From Lysobacter enzymogenes (GTDB lineage: Bacteria; Pseudomonadota; Gammaproteobacteria; Xanthomonadales; Xanthomonadaceae): a stretch of DNA of 64,000 nucleotides. Of this stretch, positions 26,745-33,844 are shown piece by piece. The DNA lies in NCBI RefSeq assembly GCF_017355525.1, contig NZ_CP067395.1:4495001-4559000 (forward strand), read 5' to 3'. The notes under the pieces were generated by a model. That model was not told the origin of the DNA and searched no databases. It saw only the letters and a list, made by a program, of their open reading frames with translations. Every line of letters begins with the position of its first letter. Position 1 is the stretch's first letter. Position numbers and translations under genes: made by a program.

Positions 26745-28670
26745 TCAGTACACCGGCAGCGAAATCGAACTGGCCGTCTCCGGCGTATGCCATACGCGCT
26801 GGGTGGCCTTGCGGTAGTCGTCCGGCTTGGCGAAGTAGATGTTCGGCACGAAGGTCTGCGGATTGCGGTCGTACAGCGGGAACAGCGTCGACTGCACCTG
26901 CACCATCACCCGATGCCCGGGCTGGAACACGTGGTTGGTTTGCGGCAGCGCGAAGCGGTACGGCAGGGGCCGGTCCGGTGCGATCGCCTTGGGCTGCTCG
27001 AAGCTCTCGCGGTAGCGGCCGCGGAAGATCGCCAGCGACACCGCCAATTGATAACCGCCCATGTCAGGCGCCGAGGCGACCTGTTCGGGATAGACGTCGA
27101 TCAGCTTGACCACCCAGTCGCTGTCGCTGCCGCTGGTCGAAGCCACCAGATTCACCTGCGGCGTACCAGCGATGCGCAGGGGTTCGGTCAACGGTTCGGT
27201 CACGAACGTCAGCACGTCCGGGCGTCCGTCGACGAAGCGCTGATCCTTGACCAGCCACGTCGTCCACATGTCGCGGTCGCCGAAGCGCACCGGGCGCGGC
27301 GCGAACGGCACCGGCTTGGCCGGATCGGACACGTATTCCTCGAACTCGCTTTCGCCGGCGCGCGGCGGCTGCATCGACAACTGCCCGCCGGCGCGCAGGT
27401 ACAGCGGCTTGGCCGCCGACGCGCAGCCTTGCGCGCAGCTGCGCGGCCAGCTCGGCAAGCGGTCCCAGCGGTCTTCGCCGGTGTTGTAGATCAGCACCGG
27501 CGGCGTGTCCGCCTTCGGCGCGCCTTCGACCAGGTACTGGTCGAAGAACGGCTTGAGCACGTCGCGGCGGAACTGCAGCGCGGTGTCGCCGTCGAACTTG
27601 ATCGCGCCGAGATTGCGCGCGTCGTAGTTGACCTGGCTGTGCCGCCACGGGCCCATCACCAAATAGTTGAGGTTGTTGCCCGTATCGCGCGGCTCCATCG
27701 CCTGATACGCATGGTTCGCGCCCCACATGTCCTCCTGGTCCCACAGCCCCTGCAACCACATCGTCGGGACCTTCAGCGGCGTCGACGCCATCGTGCGGTC
27801 GAGCGCCTGCTCCTGCCAGAACGCGTCGTAGGCCGGATGCTCGGTGAGCTTGTGCCACCACGGAATCTGTTCGAGGCCGTTGGCGCGCGCGTAGTCGCCG
27901 GCCGAGCCCGCGCGCAGGAAGGTGGTGTAGTCGTCGTAGCCGGCGCTCGGAATCGAACCGCCCTTGCCGCGCTTGCTCAGCTGGCCGACGAAGTAGCCGA
28001 AGTTGACCTGGCGGAACGCGCCGTAGTTGAGCCAGTCGTCGCCCATCCAGCCGTCGACCATCGGGCTCTGCGGCGCGGCGACCTTCAGCGCCGGATGCGG
28101 GTCGGTCAGCGCCATGACCACGGTGAAGCCTTCGTACGACGAACCGAGCATGCCGACCCGGCCGTTGGATTCGGGCACGTGCTTGACCAGCCAATCGATG
28201 GTGTCCCAGGCGTCGGTGGCGTGATCGACCTTGCTCGCGTTCAACGGCCCGCGCAGCGGACGGGTCATCACGTAATCGCCCTGCGAGCCGTACTTGCCGC
28301 GCACGTCCTGGAACACGCGGATGTAGCCGGCCTGGGCGAACACCTCGTCGCCTTGCGGCAGGATGTCGATCATGCGCGGCGAATCCAGGCGCTTGGCCCG
28401 GCCGGCGGCGTCGTAAGGCGTGCGCGTGAGCAGCATCGGCGCGCGCTTCGCGCCCTTGGGAACCACGATGACGGTATAGAGCTTGGTGCCGTCGCGCATC
28501 GGGATCATCACGACGCGTTTGTCGTAGTCGTAACCCTGGGTGGGCGCGACGAATTCCTTGCCGGTGATGTCCGGGGTCATCGGCGCGGTCTGCGCCAGCG
28601 TGGTCAGCGGCAGGATCAGCAGCGCCAGCGCGGCCAGGGCGCTGCGCTGCGGGAGGAGCGAAGGCTTCAT
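26745..28670 (-). CDS. Alpha-amino-acid ester hydrolase (CocE/NonD family)
   Basis: 641 residues from ATG 28670, with a signal peptide to about residue 27 (TLA-Q). The alpha/beta-hydrolase nucleophile is in GMLGSSYEGFTVVMAL. WLQGLWDQEDMWGA, LVMGPWRHSQVNY (catalytic His) and SDSDWVVKLIDVYPEQ match, nearly motif for motif, the alpha-amino-acid ester hydrolase described in Xanthomonas citri. The C-terminal jelly-roll ends in PLYDRNPQTFVPNI. The enzyme hydrolyses esters of alpha-amino acids and can transfer the acyl group to beta-lactam nuclei. Periplasmic. It lies downstream of an OprP-type porin on the same strand, 199 bases apart. Confidence 0.93.
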   Translation of the reverse strand: MKPSLLPQRSALAALALLILPLTTLAQTAPMTPDITGKEFVAPTQGYDYDKRVVMIPMRDGTKLYTVIVVPKGAKRAPMLLTRTPYDAAGRAKRLDSPRMIDILPQGDEVFAQAGYIRVFQDVRGKYGSQGDYVMTRPLRGPLNASKVDHATDAWDTIDWLVKHVPESNGRVGMLGSSYEGFTVVMALTDPHPALKVAAPQSPMVDGWMGDDWLNYGAFRQVNFGYFVGQLSKRGKGGSIPSAGYDDYTTFLRAGSAGDYARANGLEQIPWWHKLTEHPAYDAFWQEQALDRTMASTPLKVPTMWLQGLWDQEDMWGANHAYQAMEPRDTGNNLNYLVMGPWRHSQVNYDARNLGAIKFDGDTALQFRRDVLKPFFDQYLVEGAPKADTPPVLIYNTGEDRWDRLPSWPRSCAQGCASAAKPLYLRAGGQLSMQPPRAGESEFEEYVSDPAKPVPFAPRPVRFGDRDMWTTWLVKDQRFVDGRPDVLTFVTEPLTEPLRIAGTPQVNLVASTSGSDSDWVVKLIDVYPEQVASAPDMGGYQLAVSLAIFRGRYRESFEQPKAIAPDRPLPYRFALPQTNHVFQPGHRVMVQVQSTLFPLYDRNPQTFVPNIYFAKPDDYRKATQRVWHTPETASSISLPVY

Positions 28671-28869
28671 GCGGTCACCGGGTTCGGGCGGTCGACGGAG
28701 GTATCGGACCGGATCGATTGAACCGGCAACGGCGCCGAGCCACAAGTGCAGGGTCGGGCGTTTCGCCCACACTGCGGGAAAGCCTCCGGGCCCGACGCCT
28801 TCCGCTCGGGCCGTATCGCGATCTGGAACGAGAGCGTCGGGCCTGAAGGCCCGCCCGCAACCGCGGCGA

Positions 28870-30315
28870 TCAGAACGCGACTTGCGCCCGCACCCCCAGC
28901 GTGCGCCCGGAGTCCGCGCCCTGGAACGCGCCGACCTTGTTGTCGGTGGTCCAGAACACGTAGTTGAGCATCAGCCGCGACCAGTCGTTGAGGTACCAGT
29001 TCACGCCGAGGGTCCAGGCGTCGCCTTCGCCGCCGCGTGCGGCGTCGGTGAAGTCGTAGCGGTCGTAGCGCACCGCCAGCTCCAGCGCGCCGTAGCCGCC
29101 GGCTTCGACCGGGCGCAGCACGCGGGTCGGCGTCCACACCCCGGAGCGCGCGCTGAAACCGGGTTTTTCGCCCGTGAGCAGCCAGCCCGCGTAGACGGAC
29201 TCGGCCTTGTGCCGCACCGCGCCGACGCTGTCGGATTCGATCGTGCGCTCGGTGCGCTCGCCGAACAGCCAGCCGCTGCGGTACACGCCGCCGAGTTCCA
29301 GGCCCCAGGCGCGGTCGCGGTCGACGTTGGCGATGCTGCTGGCCGACACGCGCACTTGGTCGTTCCAGCCCAGCGCGATCGGCGAAGTCTTGTTGATGCT
29401 GACCACGTCCGCGCCGAGTTTCTCGTACCAGTACCAGCCGCCGAGATGGACGAAGCCGTCGCCGCGCTTGAGCGGGTTCCAGTGCGCGCGGGTCAGGTAG
29501 GCGACGGTGTCGCTGCTGTCGCCGGCGTTGCCGGCATCGTCGCCGGTCACCGCCACGCTGGCGTGCCAGCGCTCGCCGAACAGCTTGGCGGTCAGGCCCA
29601 GGCCGAAGTAGCCGCTCTGCATGCCGCCGACCGAGGCGACCGCGTTGCGCTCCATGAACGGCGTGGCGACGCCGCTGGTGGCGCCGTCGATGCTGCGGTC
29701 CTTGAGCTTGTTGCCGAGATAGAACTCGGCCTCGTGGCCGCCGAGTCCGGTGTCGAACGACAGGTAGGCGTCCTTGAGCGAAACCGCGTTGCCGGCGAAG
29801 TCGGCTTCGACCTTGTAGCCGAGCGGGCCGAACGCGCCTTCCGCGCCCAGGCGCGCGCTGGCGAGGTCGCTGCCGGACAGATTGCGCGCGGCGAACGAGG
29901 AGCCGCGGGTGAAGCTTTGATCGAGCAACAGGCGGCCGCGCGGGCGGAAGCGCAGGTTGCCGTCGCTGCTGCGCCATTCCGGCGCGCCGCGGCGCCAGCT
30001 CATGCGCGATCCGTCGCCGTTGCCGCCGCCGGTTGCGGCCTGCTGCGCGAGCTGCGCTTGCAGCACCGCCAGTTCGTCTTCGCGGGTGTCGGCGACGGCG
30101 GCGGCGACCTGGGCTTGTGCGGGATCGGCGCTGCCGCCGGTTTGCTTGCGCTCAAGCTCCGACAGGCGCCGGCTGAGTTCGCGGATCTGCTCGGCCTGCG
30201 CGCGCACCAGCGCGCGCAGGTCGGCATCGCTCGCCGCGTCTGCGGCGAACGCCTGCGGCGAAGACGCAGCGAGGCTGAAGGCCAGCGCGAACGCGGCCCG
30301 GTGGCGGTGATGCAT
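28870..30315 (-). CDS. OprP/OprO-type phosphate-selective porin
   Basis: 481 residues; GGGAGA before ATG 30315. Signal peptide to about residue 24 (AFA-A). A coiled-coil segment follows (residues 30-60, LRALVRAQAEQIRELSRRLS) and a second Gln-rich helix near 80-95. The beta-barrel then starts at NLRFRPRGRLLLDQ and runs to the terminal Phe in LGVRAQVAF. This is the PF07396 layout: N-terminal coiled coil for trimer assembly, barrel for anion or oligo-phosphate passage. Flanked by two secreted hydrolases on the same strand, so it may take up their products. Confidence 0.9.
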   Translation of the reverse strand: MHHRHRAAFALAFSLAASSPQAFAADAASDADLRALVRAQAEQIRELSRRLSELERKQTGGSADPAQAQVAAAVADTREDELAVLQAQLAQQAATGGGNGDGSRMSWRRGAPEWRSSDGNLRFRPRGRLLLDQSFTRGSSFAARNLSGSDLASARLGAEGAFGPLGYKVEADFAGNAVSLKDAYLSFDTGLGGHEAEFYLGNKLKDRSIDGATSGVATPFMERNAVASVGGMQSGYFGLGLTAKLFGERWHASVAVTGDDAGNAGDSSDTVAYLTRAHWNPLKRGDGFVHLGGWYWYEKLGADVVSINKTSPIALGWNDQVRVSASSIANVDRDRAWGLELGGVYRSGWLFGERTERTIESDSVGAVRHKAESVYAGWLLTGEKPGFSARSGVWTPTRVLRPVEAGGYGALELAVRYDRYDFTDAARGGEGDAWTLGVNWYLNDWSRLMLNYVFWTTDNKVGAFQGADSGRTLGVRAQVAF

Positions 30316-30386
30316 GGCGATGTCTCCCCACAATCGCGGTGTGTCGCGGAGGCCTCGGCGCAGCCGATGCCGGTGTGTCGTGTCGG

Positions 30387-31409
30387 TCAGTCGCCTTCGG
30401 CGTTGCCGTCGCGCGCCGGCTTCGCTGCGTCCGCGCGTTTGGACGGTTGCGCCGTCTGCGCCGTCTGCGCCGCTGCGCCGAGAAAACCGTGGCTGCGCGC
30501 CCACTGCGCGAACAGCCGCGGCCATTGCCCGACCAGACTGCCCGGCGGCCCCAACCCCCAGCTGTGGCCGCCGCGTTCGAACGCATGCAGTTCCACCGGC
30601 ACCCCGGCCGCATGCGCGGCCTGGAACATCGCCAGGCTGTGGCCGATGTCGGCGATCGGATCGTCGGCGGCCTGTGCCAGGAACACCGGCGGCATGTCGC
30701 GGCGCAGGTGCGCTTCGACCGAATAGGCTTCGACCGCATCCGCCTGCGGCGCGAGTTCGCGGCGCGAGCGGGTCTTGTCCAGCGGCGCGCGCAGCGACAC
30801 CACCGGATAGATCATCGCCAGGAAGTCGGGGCGCGCGGAGACGCGGTCGTTGTCGTCCACCGGCGGATACAGCGGTTCGTCGTAGCGCGTGCCGGTGATG
30901 CCGGCGAGATTGCCGCCGGCGGAAAAACCGATCGCGCCGATGCGCTGCGGGTCCACGCCGAGTTCGGCGGCACGCGCGCGCACCAGCCGCATCGCGCGCT
31001 GGCCGTCCTGGAACGGCGACACCGGGCTCCAGCCGTCGCCGGGCAAACGGTAGTACACCACCGCCGCGGTCACGCCGATCGATTGCAGCCACAGCGCGGT
31101 CGGCCGCGCCGCGCCGCCGATCTGGATGCGGAAATAGCCGCCGCCGCCGAAGATCACCGCGGCGCTGCCGTTCGGGCGTTCGGGGCGGTAGATCTCCAGG
31201 CGCGGTTCGCCGATGTTGGATACCGCGCCGTTCGCGCTACCCTCGCGCCCGGTGCGTTCGGGGCCGCGCACCGGCGACGGCCACTGGCCTTGCGGCCACA
31301 GCGGCACGACCTCGGGCGCGGGCGCGGGCGGCGCGGCGTGCGCGGCGCCGGCCGCGAGCAGGGCGGCGAACAACGCGGAAGTCCAGCGGCGCGCGGACGC
31401 GAGGTTCAT
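30387..31409 (-). CDS. Secreted alpha/beta hydrolase (esterase, BD-FAE type)
   Basis: 340 residues, signal peptide to about residue 25 (AHA-A). VIFGGGGYFRIQIGG is the oxyanion region in place of the usual HGGG. The nucleophile is in IGAIGFSAGGNLAG, the Asp in FLAQAADDPIADI and the His in FERGGHSWGLG. This is the pattern of bacterial acyl-xylan/feruloyl esterase-like proteins (PF20434). It lies 71 bases upstream of the porin gene, so esterase, porin and ester hydrolase may form a run of co-directional genes. The C-terminal tail is Lys/Ala-rich. Confidence 0.87.
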   Translation of the reverse strand: MNLASARRWTSALFAALLAAGAAHAAPPAPAPEVVPLWPQGQWPSPVRGPERTGREGSANGAVSNIGEPRLEIYRPERPNGSAAVIFGGGGYFRIQIGGAARPTALWLQSIGVTAAVVYYRLPGDGWSPVSPFQDGQRAMRLVRARAAELGVDPQRIGAIGFSAGGNLAGITGTRYDEPLYPPVDDNDRVSARPDFLAMIYPVVSLRAPLDKTRSRRELAPQADAVEAYSVEAHLRRDMPPVFLAQAADDPIADIGHSLAMFQAAHAAGVPVELHAFERGGHSWGLGPPGSLVGQWPRLFAQWARSHGFLGAAAQTAQTAQPSKRADAAKPARDGNAEGD

Positions 31410-31510
31410 CGGCGAAGGCCTGTGTCGGGATGGCGTAGTTGTAGGCGCTGACGGCGGCGCGGCCGATAACCTATTGGTATTACCCCTGCGCCGGAACCTG
31501 CCGGACGCGC

Positions 31511-31552
31511 AAAAAAAAGCGGGGCGGCCGCCCGTCTCGTGGCGACCGCCCC
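31511..31552 (-). terminator. Rho-independent terminator of cysteine-protease operon
   Basis: Read on the minus strand, a 12-bp stem with one mismatch (arms 31541-31552 and 31521-31532) is followed by an eight-T run (A8 at 31511-31518). It lies about 50 bases after the stop at 31602. Confidence 0.9.
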
Positions 31553-31601
31553 CTCGGAATGCCGGCGCGCGCGCGTCCATCCACGCGCGCGCGCCGCCGG
31601 A

Positions 31602-32150
31602 TCAGTACTGCAGCAGCGAATCCTCCCACTTGCGGTCCGACGCGGACACCGTCGCGGCATAGGTGCGGTAGTAACTGCCGTCCCAGGGGTCGTTGAAGTA
31701 CACGTAGTTGCCCGAATAGCCGGTCACCACCACGTCGTGGGCGCCGCCGTTGCTCCAGCGCCAGGACATGATGAAGGGCTTGTTGGCGTCGATGCGCGCC
31801 TTCAGGCTGGCCTGGGTCAGCGAACCGTTCTGCTGGTAGAAGCGCTGGCCGCCCCAGTAGTAGTTCATCGAATCGTCGACGTAGTAGTTCCAGTTGCCCT
31901 GGTTGGCGTTGCTGTTCCAGTAGAAGGTGTTGTTGCCGCAGGCGTAGTTGATGTTGAAGGAGTAGTTCACCATCGTGCACTGCGCCACCGACTTGCCGTG
32001 GTAGCCCAGCACCATCGAGGCGGACGCGGCCCAGCACCAGTTGCTGTGTTCCTGCATGTACAGCGGAACGTTGAGCGCGCCGGCCGAGGCGGTGCCGAGC
32101 GCCGACAGCGCCAGCAACGCGGCGGTGGAGAGTTTGTTCTTGAGGTTCAT
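31602..32150 (-). CDS. Secreted papain-like cysteine protease (C39/C70 type)
   Basis: 182 residues with a signal peptide to about residue 23 (ASA-G). The mature domain starts with MQEHSNWCWAASASMVLGYH: the Q...nWCWAA box of AvrRpt2/C70- and C39-like proteases, nucleophile Cys39. The catalytic His138 is in GGAHDVVVTGY and Asn153/Asp154 in YFNDPWDG. The domain is rich in Tyr/Asn/Trp and very short. It is the second gene of an operon with the secreted protein at 32180-32920 (29 bases apart) and has its own strong terminator. Its substrate could be proteins of prey or competitors. Confidence 0.9.
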   Translation of the reverse strand: MNLKNKLSTAALLALSALGTASAGALNVPLYMQEHSNWCWAASASMVLGYHGKSVAQCTMVNYSFNINYACGNNTFYWNSNANQGNWNYYVDDSMNYYWGGQRFYQQNGSLTQASLKARIDANKPFIMSWRWSNGGAHDVVVTGYSGNYVYFNDPWDGSYYRTYAATVSASDRKWEDSLLQY

Positions 32151-32179
32151 CGAAAGGCTCCGCAGTTCGCTACGTTCGG

Positions 32180-32920
32180 TCAGCGCTGGCCGCGCTGCAG
32201 GTTGCCGCGCACGGCCGCTTGCAGCGCCGGCAGCAGGTCTTGGCTGTCCAGCGCCGCGCTGGCGGCGGCGCTCTTGGCGGCGAGCGCCGGCAGCGCCAGC
32301 GAACGCCGCGCCGACGGCATCGGTACGAAGCGCGCGCGCTGGCCGGCGCCGCGCACTTCGATCAGGTCGGACGCCGCCTGGTAGATGCGCACGAAGCGGA
32401 ACGAACCGTCGCCGGTGGCCGGCGCGGCCGCGACCAGGTCGGCCGCGAGCGCGGAGCCGCCGGCGCCGACCGCCTGCCAGCGGCCGTCGATGCGGTCCAT
32501 GTCGAGCAGGCCGACCGGCTTGCCGGCGGACAGGACCACGAACTTCCAGGTGTTGGTGCCGCGGGCGATGCGGCTGAGGTCGGCGTCGCCCTTGGCGTAC
32601 ATCAGCGCGGCCGGATCGACGGTGTGGATCTCGAAGCCGGCGCCGAGGGTCAGCGCGCGCAGGTCGCCGTAGGTCGCCGCGGCGAGCGGGAATCCGGCCG
32701 GCAGGCGGTCGCCGGCGGCGTGGCCGCGCGCCATGTCCTGCATCGTCGTGCGCAAGCCGAGTTCGGCGGCCGCGCGCAGGCCGAGGGTGGACTGGTCGCG
32801 CAGCGCGATCTTGCCCGCGTCCGCGCTCTGCGCCGACGCGGCCAGCGGCGCCGCCGCCAACAGGGCCAAGGCGATGGCCGGCGCCAGCAGGGCCGTCCTC
32901 ATGTAACCGACTTTCATCAT
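32180..32920 (-). CDS. Secreted companion of the cysteine protease, unknown family
   Basis: 246 residues; GGAGAG before ATG 32920. Signal peptide to about residue 31 (AASA-Q). The mature part is Ala-rich, with YGDLRALTLGAGFEIHTVDP, NTWKFVVLSAGKPVGLLDMD and GDGSFRFVRIYQAASDLIEV, suggesting a beta-rich domain followed by a helical tail. No catalytic motif. It is translated just before the protease. By analogy with other protease pairs it might be a periplasmic inhibitor, chaperone or propeptide-like factor, but this is inference from gene order only. Confidence 0.75.
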   Translation of the reverse strand: MMKVGYMRTALLAPAIALALLAAAPLAASAQSADAGKIALRDQSTLGLRAAAELGLRTTMQDMARGHAAGDRLPAGFPLAAATYGDLRALTLGAGFEIHTVDPAALMYAKGDADLSRIARGTNTWKFVVLSAGKPVGLLDMDRIDGRWQAVGAGGSALAADLVAAAPATGDGSFRFVRIYQAASDLIEVRGAGQRARFVPMPSARRSLALPALAAKSAAASAALDSQDLLPALQAAVRGNLQRGQR

Positions 32921-33273
32921 TCGCTCTCCGAAGTGGGAAGTTTCTGGTGCGGCGCAACAGCGCGCCGCCGACGTCCGCCGCTCAGGACCGGAGCGCATTC
33001 CGGCCGCGCAGCCTGCGCGTCTGATCCAATTCACCCGATGCGGCGGCGAACTCCGCCACGCGATCGCCGTCTGTTGCATCGCATCACGGGAATTTGCGAT
33101 GCGCGTTTGCCTTTTGCCGCGTCCGGCGCCAAGAATCGGCGCGTGCGGATCGGTGCCGATGGCACTTTGGTCCTCGCGATGCGAAGCCGGGCAGCGCGCC
33201 GCAGGGGGCGGCCGCTGCTGCGTGCGCCACCCACGCGCCGGCGTCGCGAAGAATCCAACGAGGCGCTTCATTC
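32921..33273. other. Divergent intergenic region
   Basis: 353 bases between the protease operon (minus) and the ECF sigma gene (plus). It must carry both promoters. I see no clear gene and no unambiguous ECF-type promoter. Confidence 0.45.
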
Positions 33274-33834
33274 ATGGGCGAAATCACCGTCCTGCTCGGG
33301 CAGGCGCGCTGTGGCGACTCCGCAGCCTGGGACCGCGTGGTGCATCTGCTGTACGCCGACCTCAAGCGGCTGGCGCGGCGCGCCGCGGCCGGGTCGGGCG
33401 GGCAGGACGTCACCGCGCTGGTGCACGACTGCTATCTGCGCCTGGACCGCTGCGGCGCCGGCGGCTTCGAAAGCCGCGCGCACTTCCTGTCGATCGCGGC
33501 GATGGCGATGCGCCAGTTGTTGATCAACCATGCGCGCGACCGCGTCGCCGGCAAGCGCGGCGGCGCGCAGCCGCACACCACCCTGGGCAAGGCCGATCTG
33601 GACGCCGCGCGCGCGGCGTACGCCGAAGCCGAGGAGATGCTGATGATCGACACCGCGCTCAAGCAGCTCGCGGACGACGACGCGCGGCTGGCGCAGGTGG
33701 TGGAATTCCGGCTGTTCGCCGGCCTCAGCGAAGAAGAGACCGCGCTCGCGCTGGGCCTGCCGCTGCGTTCGGCGCAACGCCTGTGGCAGCGCGCGCGCGA
33801 ACGCCTGCGGACGCTGCTGGACGAGGCGGCCTGA
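33274..33834 (+). CDS. ECF sigma factor (ECF43-like, kinase-associated)
   Basis: 186 residues. Sigma region 2 spans about 10-80 (DRVVHLLYADLKRLARRAAA; LVHDCYLRLDR). Region 4 is VVEFRLFAGLSEEETALALG followed by RSAQRLWQRARERL. It matches the PF07638/TIGR02999 class. The gene is 10 bases from a Ser/Thr kinase gene and no anti-sigma factor is present. This is the ECF43 layout, in which work in Vibrio showed that a kinase activates the sigma factor by phosphorylation. By analogy this one may be controlled by the kinase at 33845. Confidence 0.9.
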   Translation: MGEITVLLGQARCGDSAAWDRVVHLLYADLKRLARRAAAGSGGQDVTALVHDCYLRLDRCGAGGFESRAHFLSIAAMAMRQLLINHARDRVAGKRGGAQPHTTLGKADLDAARAAYAEAEEMLMIDTALKQLADDDARLAQVVEFRLFAGLSEEETALALGLPLRSAQRLWQRARERLRTLLDEAA

Positions 33835-33844
33835 GCGCGCGCGC

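Noticed and set aside
24208-26817. Plus-strand open frame of about 870 codons
   Set aside because: Exactly antisense to the beta-helix gene; Val/Ala/Gly-rich translation with no motif and no ribosome site.
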